NCBI GenBank assembly: GCA_024036415.1
Contig: JAMWET010000482.1
Coordinates: 1-64,000, forward strand
DNA from: Prochilodus magdalenae
Lineage: Eukaryota; Chordata; Actinopteri; Characiformes; Prochilodontidae
Length of the DNA stretch: 64,000 nt
Reading direction: 5' to 3'
The notes beneath the pieces were generated by a model. The model did no database searches. It saw only the letters and a program-made list of their open reading frames with translations, and was not told the DNA's origin. Below are positions 35,468 to 49,522 of this stretch, in pieces. Every line of letters starts with the position of its first letter. Position 1 is the first letter of the stretch. The translations under genes were made by a program, and so were the position numbers.

Positions 35468-38400
35468 TAACAAGCAGTAATACACCAGTGCCTCAAACTG
35501 CCTCATTCAGAGGTAAACCTGACACTGCCTCGAAGCCATACTCATTTCTTCTATCCACAACTAAGGCTCCTTTGCATGTTGCTGTACACCATTAATGATT
35601 AGCACTACAGGACTTAAAGCCACACTGGGTCTTTTCTTTGCTAGTGCTGAACCCTTAGCATGCGCACACCTCCCCCAGAATTCATCCCAGGCCCATATGC
35701 TTCAGTTTAAGGGCGAGGAGAGACAAGAGAAGGAGGAAGGAAACTACTTCCTTGCAGCGCACACACATGGAGCCTCTTTCTAGTGGTCCGCCAGGGTAAT
35801 GGACCCACGGACACACTGCAGAGCCTCTTCCCCATCCGAACACGTGTGGTTTCAATTACAAGAGGAAATGATGAAACAGCAAGCACCCACAGCCCACCGC
35901 CAGCCATGGCTTTCTCTCTCTCCCTCTCTGACTGTGTCATGTAAAGAAGTCTATCAGCCTTGAAGCAGGAACAGTGATGGAAGGCAGGCCCAGAGAGAAC
36001 GTGATGTAGGAAGTTGTCTGTGTGTGGGGGTTTGAAGTGTGCAGGCTTTGTATATTTAGCAGCAGTGTGGCAGTTCAGAAGCCTGAAAGAAAAAATATCC
36101 GATCCCTCAGCCTGAAAGGAACTGTAACGCTCACTGTGTAATGGACGCATGGGGGTTATTCTAACCCTGTATTGCCTCTAAACCCATGCAAATGGGTTCA
36201 CGATAAAAATAAATAAACCACATAATATTCATGCTGGTGATGTCTTTAGTCGTATTTCCAAATATGTCCGTAAAAATCGTATTTAAAAGGAACCGATTAT
36301 GCTCACATCATATTCATAATTTTATTTAGGGGGCCTGAAATGCCCTGTTAGACCTCCTGTAGCTTAATTCCCACCATAAGCCCAGTGTGTTCTAAAAGGT
36401 CAGTTCACCCACTCACCTAAGTGCTCAACCGCCAGAGCAGTTGAAAATGGTAGTGGCATCCTGCTACAATTTCCACTTCCTGGATTAAATACCACTTTGT
36501 ATCTTGGGGGGGGGGGGGTCCCCAAAGTTGGTTAGTTGCTCCAGCATTGGCTGGCTGTTAACTCATTTGGCATAGCGGTGCTGGTCTCAGCTTTAAACTG
36601 CTTTAAATCTTGATGTTTGGAAATGTGGCCTTACACACATTCACTTAAACATCTCCTCCTTTCACACATCTCCACAGACCAGTGGCGCATCTCTAAAATA
36701 CCAAACACAAAGCAGGCTCAAAAGTGACCTTGAGCTGAATTTGTATTTGAGTGTCTATTTAACCTTATGATGAGTTTATTAACCCCCAGAATTTTGACTG
36801 AGACATTCAGGGTGTGGAAAAGGTTAATTATATAGAACTGTCTATTTCCTACCTTGGTTCCAGCCCTACAGGCAGCCAGTAAAGAGTTTGGAACAAGATG
36901 ATGTCACCTTGTAACAGAGAAAGGGACCTCTCGTATTTATGTTAGGCTGTATAACTCTGGAGTACATGCACAAAAATCTACATAACAACACATTAAAGGA
37001 AGGGGAAAACGGGAACATGCATGAAAAACAGCTCAGGCCAGTGACAGACTTTGTTTTTCTCCAGTACTCAGTATTGATATCGATGCTGGCCAAAATCACT
37101 GGATCAGATATCAGGAAAAGAAAACAAGGTATAAGCTGATATAGTAAATTAGCCTAAACATATTACATATCACATTAAGGCTTAACTACACCTTTTTACG
37201 AGGTTATTTAACGATGCTGACTAAGCGAAAATGCAGCTAATGCAGTTCTGTATGTAGAAAACATATTGATTTTTTTTATTGATTGCATATTGATTGCATA
37301 ACTAGCTATGTTGTGGGCTATTTCATCCTTTTGGGGAAAATTTCTGTTTGGGCGTGATGGTATTTATAAGGCTAGCTCAGGCTGAGAACATCCAGTCTAC
37401 ATGCCAAATGTTTCAATAGCAGGTTAGTTGCTTAGGAGAGTGAACAAGACTGTATCAGACATGAAAACGTGATATTGAGTCACAGCCCATTTGAAAGTAA
37501 AGATATAATGGATCATCAAATTATTCTAAATATACATTTTGGTAAACCTCGCCTTGTTTTTTTGTTTTGTCTTTTGTTTTTGTTTTTTTGGGGGGTTTTT
37601 TGGCAGCGATATTGCAGAAAAATAAAATAATGGGCATTAAGAAATAATGGCTACCTGAAAGCTTCTTTCTTTTGTATGAATATCTTACAAATATTAGTCA
37701 AAGCTATTATATTTCTGCCAAATGTGACTAAAATACCAATAGTTTTATGCGTCACCAAATGATAGTGTCACTTGAAAAATAATTAAACACAATAAAATTA
37801 ACATAATTCAATAAAACATGAATGTAACGGTTATTATTTTCCTTAAGTGATAAATTTTTAGTAAATTTGTTAGTAGGGTTACCTTTAATGTTAAAGTCTT
37901 ACTGATACGCGATTTAACACCACATTTTCCCCTTCAGCTCCAATGGTACAGTAGAATGACCTGAACTCAAAAAGTATACATGGTTTATTTATAAGAACAG
38001 TCAAACTCAGAATTATACTTAATCACAAATTTACTTCTGTAAACAATGACCAAGTACAAATGAAAACTACCTAATTTCTCCCCATGTAGGACAATTCATT
38101 CCATAAACACACACCAGCTTTCACCATCATAATTTCCATTGGCCTGTACATCAATATCATGAAATTATACTAACAAATTTCCTCCAAATTTAGTCAGTTC
38201 TCAAAGTAATTAAGGGTTCAGATCATGAAGGCTAGCACCACCTAGCTCCACCTAAAGCCACACAGCTGAGATTCAAACCAGAAATCCAATAACAGGATTC
38301 GATGGGGATCAGGCTACAGCAGTTATTAATCAGTCACTTCCACAGTCTTCTCTCTAGCAGGTTACAGAACTGAACTTTAGGAATATCGCCCATTATCAGA

Positions 38401-38594
38401 TTACAAATACATTCATAGATTTCCTGCAGATCACAATTTAGCTACACTGGATGAGAACAGTTTCACAGACAAGAAGAGCTTAAAAAGTTTGCACACTACA
38501 GTTATCTTCTGGATTACATTTAAACTCAGCACGATGCACCTTAAAAATGGGTTTAAAAATCATGTGAAGAACAACCGGTCCCAGACAATTCACC
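35468..38594. other. intergenic, no supported gene
   Basis: Unique sequence downstream of the bax-like gene. A G-run lies at about 36506-36518 and T/G-rich stretches at 37555-37600. A 147-codon frame at 35707-36150 has no domain. Confidence 0.4.
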
Positions 38595-39038
38595 AGCTGG
38601 AGGTAGGGCTACAGTTTATTGGCACTTAGGAGCTGATATCTGAGGAAGGATTGAATCCCTGATTGGAAGTAGAAGGGAAAAAAAAAACTGAACACAAACA
38701 TACTGGGGAGTATAAAACGAGACACCATCTTGTTAATAAATAGTTTTTCCTCAAGGCATTTCAGTACAAACACAAAGCAATTAGAAAAACAAGAAACCGA
38801 TGGGCTACAGTGTCTATTGCATTGGCTCTCCATGTGTGCTGCATCACGTCTTCTAAAAAGAACGCTACAGGTTTTAAACATGTGTGCCCAACAAACATGA
38901 ATATTTGGTCAAGGCATTTGTCAAGCATCAATCAGTGATGTGTTATTGCTTCTGATACCAATTTCCACATGTGCAAATAACTGAATCTGGCTCCTTTGCT
39001 GTTTCGACAACTTTAGGTTTTTGGGATGTCTGAGGATG
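38595..39038 (-). other. probable 3' UTR of the bax-like gene
   Basis: Sequence between the stop codon and the poly(A) signal at 38615-38620 on the minus strand. The end near 38595 is inferred from the usual 10-25 nt spacing. The open frame at 38609-38881 lies inside it and is probably meaningless. Confidence 0.55.
38615..38620 (-). terminator. poly(A) signal AATAAA
   Basis: A perfect AATAAA on the minus strand, about 420 nt after the TGA stop. It is the first clear canonical signal I see there. Confidence 0.55.
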
Positions 39039-39137
39039 TCAGCGAGTTCTTCTCCAGTACACGGCGGCAACGATGAACGCCACGGCAGCAATGATGGACA
39101 CTGTGCGCCATCTGGACACGCTGCGGACAACGGCCTC
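39039..39137 (-). CDS. baxb: bax-like exon 6 (tail anchor and stop)
   Basis: The acceptor is 'gtgtttttcag'. It encodes [14 protein letters not shown], then a run of Ile/Ala/Val/Phe (about 16 residues), then YWRRTR and TGA (39041-39039). A basic end after a hydrophobic segment fits a tail-anchored mitochondrial outer-membrane protein. Confidence 0.88.
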   Translation of the reverse strand, partial: EAVVRSVSRWRTVSIIAAVAFIVAAVYWRRTR

Positions 39138-39265
39138 CTGAAAAACACGGGACAGCACCGCAATTAGGTCTGAAACTACCTGCCCGGGGTAGTACAATAA
39201 ATAAATAAATAACTGACAATAAATAAAATAAATTAAAAAAAAAATAAAATAAAATTATATTATAT

Positions 39266-39305
<40 letters not shown>

Positions 39306-42300
39306 AATTTTACAAAAAATAAAATAAATAAGTGTTATTTTTATATATATTTAATATATAAATATATTAAATATATATAAAAATAACACTTATTTATTTA
39401 ATTTTTTGTAAAAATTTGCCATATATACCCATAATTAGGACCATTAAAAAATTAAGTGTACAAAAAAAATTCAAATATCAAATATTACATATTTGACATG
39501 TGGTGTTTAACTCCCTAGTAGATAATACATCAAAGAAATATCTGTAAATACATAATTATAGTCCATTATTGCACATTCCATCATTTTTTGTGCTTCCAAA
39601 AACCTGCAGAAGCTGACAATATGATGCATATCATGATACAGGGGTTACATATTGTGCTGCAGTAAGCAGGTCAATACACTGCAATTTATTAAAATCTAAT
39701 TTTAGGAAACCTGCCACAGTCAGCCACAAAACTCCGCATGTAAACTAGTAAATAAAAATCAATACTGTGTTTCTGAGAGTTGATTCAGTGTAGTAAAACC
39801 TAATACTGTGATACCCAAGCATCCTTTTCCTCCAGCCCTACATCTGAAGATGAACACTGAGCCAGTGTGTGTTATTGTGTGATGTTAATGCGTAAAAATT
39901 TATGACATGGTCTGAAAACATCTGAACTGACGCACCACCTCTGACTTTAAAATGACTACTTCGGACTTTACAGGCCGACTTGCAGCAGCACACACACACA
40001 AACACCCTATTTTGGCTTTTTTTTCCTTCCCCTGTGGTACGAACTGAACCTTTAGCATGTGCATCGGCAGCTTTTCTTGGCTTGCCTCACTAAGCTAGAA
40101 GCGAGAACCTATTCATGTCATTCCATCATCCTATTAATATCGCCAGCCAATACTGCCCTTTAAAGGCGAACGTACTGTACATGATAAGAGGATGTTTGCC
40201 TACTGTTTGCATAAGAGAGGAAGCTCTTCAGGCATGGCACCTGCCACTGTCACAACAAATGTGTGACGATGTCGCTGACCCTTGCAGAAACCATGCTGCA
40301 AACCAGCCTTCGCAGATATGTTTCTCCCCTTCGCGATCTGGTCTCATGACCACAGACCACAGAAAAGACTCGCTCTCATTTGCGCTGACTTTAATGTTAA
40401 CGTCTGTGCCCCTGGGTTACCATGATGAACGCCAAGCTGTTGATGTTTTATTATGAAATGAGCGCTGCTTTAAGCAGATACTCGATTCCATAAAAATAAC
40501 TACAAGCCCTGATCTTGGGGCTGGGGCTGCACGATGTATCGTTTGTTAATACACATCACAGTGTTGGCTATTTCCAAAGTAATATGTTTATTTGCATGCA
40601 TAAGTAAGCCCTTAATTTAACCACTACTGGTTTATATATTGCTTGCTGTGAATTCTGATATTTATATGGTTCCACAATTTTTTTGGTAAGAGAGTGGTAA
40701 TCTTGGTATGACTATGCACATTAGAATTCCAACAACTAAATGTCAATCTTTCAAGCTTGATACGGTTTATTAATGACACAAAACACTCTTTTACCAAGTT
40801 CTTACCAAAATAAAGTGGAACTATTTCAATCTATACTACACATTAGGGATGCACCGAAATGAACATTTTTGCCCAAAGTTGAACAGGATGAAACATTTGA
40901 TCGAGGACAGACACTTTTTCACCACTCCAGGCATTAAATAGGCTAAACCTTTTACTAAATTTCAAATTTTATTAGCAATAAAATCCCAGCCGACATGTCT
41001 GCTGCTTTCACTCCGTCACGCTGGTCACGATTTTATCACAATGTTGTATAACTGGGGTTTGTGGTTCTTTAAGGAGGATGCAGGCATGTGCATATATTTA
41101 TAAACTGACCTATAAATATCAGAACTGGATTGTTTACATATATATATATATAGACAGATATATAAAAATCAGGACTGGATTGTTTACATATATATCTATA
41201 TACAGATATATAAAAATCAGGACTGGATTATATACATATAGATTTATATACTGATCTATAAAATATCAGAACTGGATTGTTTACATATATATCTATATAC
41301 AGATATATAAAAATCAGGACTGGATTGTTTACATATATATCTATATACAGATATATAAAAATCAGAACTGGATTATATACATATACATTTATATACAGAT
41401 ATATAAAAATCAGGACCGGTTTATATACATATATATCTATAGACAGATATATAAAAATCTGGACCGGATTATAGGCGGATATCTATAGTTCGCTTCTCTC
41501 CTGGATGTCGGATTATTTTCATATATATCTATAGACAGATTTTATCAGTATGGATTATTTCTTCTTGTTTTACATATGTATAAAAATCAGGATGGATTAT
41601 ATACATATATATTTATCTACATGCTTAATATTTGAATCCTTGTTTATCACTATTTATATTTATACACACACATTCTATGACACACAGTGTGGGCAGCATA
41701 TATATATATTTCATTGTACAATCAGGACTGGATTATATACATATGTATCTATAGACAGATATATAAAAATCAGGACCGGATTATATACATATATATCTAT
41801 AGACAGATATAAAAATCAGGACCGGATTATATACATATATATCTATAGACAGATATATAAATATCAGGACTGGATTATATACATATACATTTATATACAG
41901 ATGTATAAAAATCAGGACTGGATTGTTTACACATATATATCTATATACAGATATATAAAAATCAGGACTGGATTATATACATATATATCTATAGACAGAT
42001 ATATAAATATCAGGACTGGATTATATACATATATATCTATAGACAGATATATAAAAATCAGGACTGGAGTATATACATATATATCTATAGACAGATATAT
42101 AAATATCAGGACTGGGTTGTTTAGCCAGAGATAGTATTATACTTGGCACTAATACTAGGCTGGTACTAAAGGATCAGGTTACAGTATTGGTTGCAGGGGC
42201 GATAAGTGGTATTGGTGTATCCCTAATAGTTGGGAATTTAACCCACCCAATCCTAATTTCAAATATATATACACTACCATCATGCAAACTGCCAAAGCAC

Positions 42301-45300
42301 CACTGTCGAATCACCAAGGTCGCCGATTTTCTCAGTATGGCCTTTTCTCTATATTGTGCAGCCCTATTCTTAGCCATCTCACTCTCCATGTATGCTCTCT
42401 TTGATCAGCCTCTATCACACTGGAGCTGCTGGGCTGAAGCACATCTCATGTTTACTGAGGGCTCCGTTCCCAGGATCCGCAATTTTAGTAGTGGTAATCA
42501 GCGTATGCTCCATGCCGCTGGGCCGTTTGAAGTCTAAACCCCACCACCGCACATACTACGGCCTTTATGATCATGCATGTGCTATAAAACTTGCCCGGCC
42601 CCAGGAACCAGTCAACTCCCACCAGGTCTGGAGGAGGTTCTGCGCCACACGTGCACGCTGCACTCAGCTGGGGCGTAATGATGGCCTTTGGACATCGATG
42701 CACAAACATGTTCAAGCAAAAGGCTTCAATCAGAACTGTAAGCAGGAGTCAAAACTAAAGATCCTGAATTTGTACAGCGAAGCCACAAACTCGGCCACCT
42801 TCTGGCTGCCTCTGTCTGCCATATAGTAACAATTATGATGAAGTCCAGCCTCCCTCCTTTTTAGTGTGCGTGTGAGCACATTACAGTCAATTAGCAGTAA
42901 TTAGCCTCTGCAGTGATCATGGTTGCTACAGGGGAATATCAGATTTTGGCAGCTTTACTCCAACACAAATGCACGCACTTCACATGTGACGTCTATTTCT
43001 GTCATGTGCATCCATCTACCGTGCAGCAGGTCAGTGGGTTTCGGGTGTGGAATTTTGAGTGGAATGCATCAGAGTTGTGCTTCCTGGCACTCGAGTGGGC
43101 GCGGCTCTGTGTGTGGTGGCCCATGTCTGGGTCGACCTGTGTGGCTCTGTATGGGTGGCCAGACAACACAGTGACTTACCCATCCTCCCTGCTGTCTGAT
43201 CCAGGCAGATATGTGCTCCCTGATAAACTGTAATAGCCAGCTAATGATGGTCCCGATGATTTCAAAGTGGTTTTGAGTCAGTGCCTGAGGAGAGAATAGA
43301 AAGCAGGTTTATCAGTAGCTGTAGTGTTTTCCACAGAGTCAATTTCCTGTATCACTCCACCGGCGATAAGCATGCTGGAGCAATCATGAGGTCATTTCAA
43401 AGCAGGGGTATTTGGACTTGGTCAGAGGAATTTCTCTTAAAGTGCTGTAATGACTTTATTTCATCTTTACTACATCTTTTAAAGGGCCTATATTAGAGGG
43501 GTGTGTGAGTATGGAAACGCTGCTCAAGATGAATAATGTACCATTCGGTTCCCAGGACATGTAGGAAAGTGAGCTCAGTCTAAGCTCAACCCACTGTTCT
43601 TGTAAGGTCAAACGAAACAATTTATTTACATACTAGTTAAAAGTGTGATCCTGAGTAGAGATAAATGAATCGTCAACTGACACATGCGACCGATGCGACC
43701 AAAAACCTGCATTCCATGTTAACAACAGATTCTGTTTGAACTGATAGTGTATACAGAGATCACAGCATGCTAAACCTCTCTGCACCTTATTCTACTACCT
43801 CATGTCTGGAAATGAGTGCTGCTCTTGTCCGTTTACTGTGTCTAATGTCTGTTTAATTTATCATATTTATTGGATTGATCCTAGTTTTCATTTCTGTGTA
43901 CACACACTGATGTCTGCACGTTTGCACTTTGTACTCTGTTGTTCCATGTTGCACCTTGTTCCTGGAGGAACTTCATTTCACTCCACTGTGTACTTGTACG
44001 TGGATGGAATGACAATAAAAGCCTCTTGACTTGACTTGGTGAAGTTGAAGAATGTTGTAGGCAAATTCAACAAGCAAACGGTTCCACCATATAAGCCTAT
44101 GGCTGGGCACTATGACTATATATATTTTGTTATCACTCAATTCATTATTGAATTAAAATTAATACATTCATTATGGAAATGCTTTCTAAGTATCTTGTGT
44201 ATATCACATAATGTCGCTCTTCAAAGAAAACAAGTATCTCCAAAATAGCAACTTTACAGGAGAGGCCAACAACCCAGTTTAACTTAATCAGTGGAACCAG
44301 ATTTTTTTTTCCTCAAGCTGTTTTGGGCCATTTCTGCTCGTCCATTAATCAGGAAATGTTCACACAGTGTAAACAGCAGCTGCTGTGTTCAAACGACGCA
44401 TAAAAATAAAAATCAACCAAAATGGAGACACATGTTTTTCATTGGACAGCGACGACATATTCAGTTGTAGAACTGCGTGTTCCATCGCTAAGAGAGTGAA
44501 AATAAGCCCTGTTTATCAGTTTGCCAAATATTAAATATAAAAATCATTGCATATACAATTTTTGATGCTATTTATTTCTGCTGTTCCAACTGCTATACTG
44601 TTCGCCTCTCCACACGCCTCAGTAATAATAGTGACGTTCAGGACTCTTTTTATAGGGAGGACGATACATCTACAACGATGTACCATGACTAGCCTGAGTT
44701 GACTGACTGACATATCATTAATCACCATCTACGGCAACTGTCAATCAGGTTGGATGAATTTAATGTCAGGAAATGAGACATCTGTGGCTTTTAGGCATAC
44801 AAAAGTAATCATACTTGTCTCATGCTATTTTCTTTTTTGACAGTGCGATCCACCTCCTGAAGGGCTATTTTAAAACTAGCGGTTTAAATGTGCTTATTAA
44901 CTGTTATAAAACCATAACCGCCACATTTTTTATGTGTGTGCATGAGGGTTTGCGAGCTTTCACCACTAAACACTAAAACTGAAACCATAGCTTTCATCAT
45001 AGAAACTAACAACTAAACCTGAAACTAAAACTACAGCGTTCACCATCCTACAAACAACTAAAACTGAAATGACAGCATTCGTCATGAAACTAAAAATTAA
45101 ACTGAAAGTGCTGCCTTTATGGAATTCAGGAGTAACTGATCAAATTGAGTTCAAATTGAATTATTGAGTAAAATAAATAATTAAAAAACTAAAAAAAAAA
45201 TTTAAACTAATCAAACTAGATAAGAACTATATAGCCTTGGTCCTGAAACAGCACTGATATTCTGCAGAATGGCTGTGCTTCAGCCTTTCTCTATCAAACA

Positions 45301-48300
45301 TGAACACAAGCTTAAACAGTTTAATTAAGATTGTAGTTAAGGTTTTTCAGTTACAGTCAAAAGCATATATATATATATATATATATATATTATGAATAGC
45401 ATAATGCAATAGGCTACAGTAACAGAAGCGCTGTTCATTGTTAAACAGTTTAGAAGCTGTAAAACGCTTCATAAGCGTACAGTGTGGTCCTATAAACTAC
45501 ACCAACTACCAAGAACAACCATCCCATACCAGGAACAGCCATCCCATACCAAGAACAGCCATCCCATACCAAGAACTGAGCAGAAACACAAACGTGTTTT
45601 CCCTCTCTAGTTTAAACATGCTTCCCTGCGTTGTTCCCACATTACCTGCCATGCCGAAACAGCTACCTGAAAGAAGGTGCCACCCAGATATTGATTGAGA
45701 TGATCCTAAGACTGTCAGCTTGCAGGTGCAGACTGTCAGTCAGTATCTGCAGTTGTTTTTTTTCTGTGCATGCTAAAACGTGCCCAGTCAGATGGAGTGG
45801 CACCAGGAAGTGGATGCTGTTGTCAGTCAACAATGGTTAGGGGACACGACTGGGCGATGCTATACTGCACACGATCTCGTATGTCTGTTCTTGTCCATGT
45901 TTTCTGAGAGAGTGTGATGCACAGAGGTGTGAGAAAATCAAGAACTTTAGAGGAAGACTTGAAGAACACTTACAGTTTTTAAGAGCTACTAAGGTGCACT
46001 GTGCCAGGGCTAAACCCGCTCATGGTATTTCATGCCGATTCATGAGAGGATATGCCCCTTTAATGTTGTTATACAAAACACAAATGGCAGCACCAGCGGT
46101 TGTAACAGCAGAAAAGCACTATTAAGTGATTGATGGTCAAATACAGAGGCACTTCAGGTTGCCTGCCATTTAGCACACTGACAATTCCTTCCAAATCCAC
46201 ATCACTTTATGTCACGACTGAATAAAAAGCAGGTGGCCAAAGAGAAACTGAATTTCCCACCCCAGCTGTTAGAGCTTGTCACTCAGTAATCTAAGTAACG
46301 TGCAGCAGAAGAGTTTTACCTTGTAAATAAGCTGATAGGCCAGATGAAAGAGAGCCACGATCCGCCCCCAGTTAATGCCGTCTGTAAAGATGCTCCTGGC
46401 CACCGTCATGAACACATCCTGAGCACAGTTAGCCTCCACAGTGCTAATGAGACTATCCAGAGGTAAGACAGAGTAGTTTAGTATAAGGCATATTAACACT
46501 ACCTACCTCCTCAGCCCAAATAAACACTGAGTGAAGACTTCTGTTACATAATAAACATAATTTACAGCACATATTAATTCAAAACTAGGAATGAAGAAAC
46601 CGATTCTGTAACAACTAAAAGTGAGCCTCAAAGAAGCCAACAGAAAACAGATACTGGAGATGCACAATGAGTCTGGACTTCTTACTGTTGAAGCTCAGCA
46701 TTTCGGTTCAGATCATCAGCGATCTTAAGCAGTTGGTCTACAACTCCTTTCACTTGAGGATCATGGCCTTCATCAGGTCTTCCACCGAGGTCCACCGGGC
46801 TTACGTGCAGGCCGGGGTTCTCTGTACTGACCCGCTCCATGACATACCTTCATGTGAAAACAGCCAGGTTAGAAAGGAACTTGCAGCACAATGAAACATG
46901 GGACACCTTTAAATAAACGACCACATAAGAAGGAAATTGCTGTACCCTCGAAATACTAATGCGCTTTCCTCTATGATTCTATCGTCAATGACATCTGAAA
47001 AACAAAGAGAAAAAATGAAAACAGGGAATGATAAACACTCATCAGCCACTTTATTAGGAAGCCCTGTCCGCAAGTACCACATGGCTGGTGTACAGTTACA
47101 GACAGTTTTAAAATTCTGAACTTTCAGCTGACAATTAAATGACATGCAAATAATAGCAAATAACAACTATTAATAGTACAGCCCAGTGACTTCGAGTAGT
47201 AATCTAGCTTCCTGGATGTTGATACAGCTCCCAGATGAGGACAGAAGCACTCGAGCTCTCGTTCAGCTTGAATACGGTTCCGTTTCCGTCTCCAGCATTT
47301 AGCTGACGAGAGTGAATTACACAGACAATCATATTACGAATAAACCAATGCAGTGTTAGAGTCTTACCCAGGTAGTTGTTGCTGGCAGGTAGTGGTGTTA
47401 TCCACTGCGCTGCACCAACCACTCTTGCCATCTAATCTAGGAGACACCACGAGACCTGAATCTTTGTTACTAAATTTGTGCCAAAATTCTAAGGAATGTG
47501 ATGCTATTCGTTATTCTACAGTACCATAGATAACAGGGAGAAAGCTCTTCTGGGCCTGACGGGCTGAGGGCAGCATGTTGTCACTGTCCAAAGAAAACCA
47601 TCTCCATTTTAACATTATCATATAATATTACGTTAATGTGTTATTTGCCGTGTTCACCTCATGCTAAATAGTACAACAGAAATGGCCTGAAACTGCCTGG
47701 AAGAGGTCTGGTTCTATTGACTTACACTCAAATTAACTGCCCTCTCCTGGAAAGCTGCCTTTCTGAAGATACTTGGTTTTCTTTGGACAGCAACAACATA
47801 TGCCTACAACTCTTGTAGTCCGCCAAAGAAAAGGAACAAAGCCTACTAGCACGGAAAAACACCACCACGTGGACGAATTAATGACACACTACAACACAAA
47901 AAACAATATGCATTCGATGCCACTTTTCAGACGAAAGAAAGAAATACCGTAATGTTAGCGAAGCAGCTCAAATACAGAGATCTGGATGTACTGGAAGAAT
48001 TTAAGGCACGTGAGTTTAATTTGATATTTATGGTCCATTAACAGTATCCAAACTGTTATCCACATCCTAAAAGGCAGATTATCATTTCTACTGCTTGAGT
48101 CAGCTGGGACTGCTCTGCAGCCAACTGTGTCTGGTCCAACATTTGTAAAGCTTTAGCTACTGTAATTACAAAAACGTAATGTAACCACAGCTTGTAATGT
48201 TACTGCGTCTGGCATCAAAACATACCGTCATCATTTTACAATTTAGATTTCCGGGCTATCGGTCTAAACCACTGCTTCCACTCTGGGTGTAGATAGATAG

Positions 48301-49491
48301 ATACATACTTTACTGATCCCAGAGGGAAATTCAAGGCATCCAGTAGCAGATATACAAACTACACAGAAGTAACAACAGACGCACAAGATAGAGTTATACA
48401 GATAGAGACAGAGATAAAAGTATAAAGTATGAAAGTATAAAAATAGAATCCTTAGTGTCCATGTAAAGTGTAAAGTATAGATGGAGGTAGTAGTATACCA
48501 TTTGCTGAGGAAATTAAGGAGATGGCTGTTGTCAGCCATACAGACAGTGCAAGTACGCAGTAATATAAATAATTTAGCAGTGCAAAATGTGTAAACAGTA
48601 CAGAATGGAGTAGGATAATACAAAATAAATATAAATAGTGCATTTAGGAGGGAGTGTGTGCAGAGATGGGGGTTTGACTACTGGAGTGACCGGAATGAAA
48701 GAGTGTCTAGAGGTGTGTGCATGAGCTCCACTTGACTGAGCTCTACCTGACAACTGAAACCTGATCATTACCCATTCAGTCAGACGAGCGTGGCAACATT
48801 GTTTTGGTTTTGTCTGTATCAAATTGGGCATTGAGGATTGAAGAATTTCACTGGTATTGGTATCAACTACTGAGTTTCTCGTATCGTGACATCATGCTGC
48901 ATTACTGAACAATAACATCTCTAAACGTATGCTTTCTTTCATTTGCATGCATTTGCCTCAAACCTAGAAGATGGAAACGCAGCCAGTCCACATCCTGTTT
49001 GTTACACCATAAACATTTCACTGAAAAAGCGGACACCGCTGGAACATTATTGTGGTCGGTTAAATAACTGTAACCAGGGAGTTGAACTGGCTAGAACCCT
49101 AGAACTGTGGCAGTCCTATGAGGGTCAGTCATTTTTTCTGGGCTGGGGTCATAATATCCTAGGTTCACCACTGCGGTCATTTTATATCTATACAGTGGGT
49201 CTAAAGCACTATAGAACCTGATCATCCGAGCAGTAAGTGATTATCTCATTTTCCTTATTAATCTTTGTTGTTTTTATTAATTTGCTCCCGTTTCTGCTTT
49301 CAAATTTCATCCCACATTCTTAATAATCATTTGAATTTTTATCCCAGTTATTAATAATTACTGTTGCCTTAATTTTATTAACCTTGTCCTTTGATCAATT
49401 CAATTTTATTCTTCCTGTACCATTTTTTTTGGGGGGGGGGTTTGCTTTCATGTCTTTATTTTATTCTTCAGCTGCAAAATAAAAAAAAAAA

Positions 49492-49522
<31 letters not shown>

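Noticed and set aside
40853..41010. 'agggatgcaccgaaatgaac', similar to a hAT-type terminus
   Set aside because: Only one possible end is visible, and no matching inverted end or body was found in the window.
41550..42134. 194-codon frame with a repeated 16-residue peptide
   Set aside because: Product of a 48-bp intronic minisatellite whose period is divisible by three.
42187..42826. Overlapping 116- and 144-codon plus-strand frames
   Set aside because: They lie in intron 5 of the bax-like gene, overlap in two frames and show no domain or splice signals.
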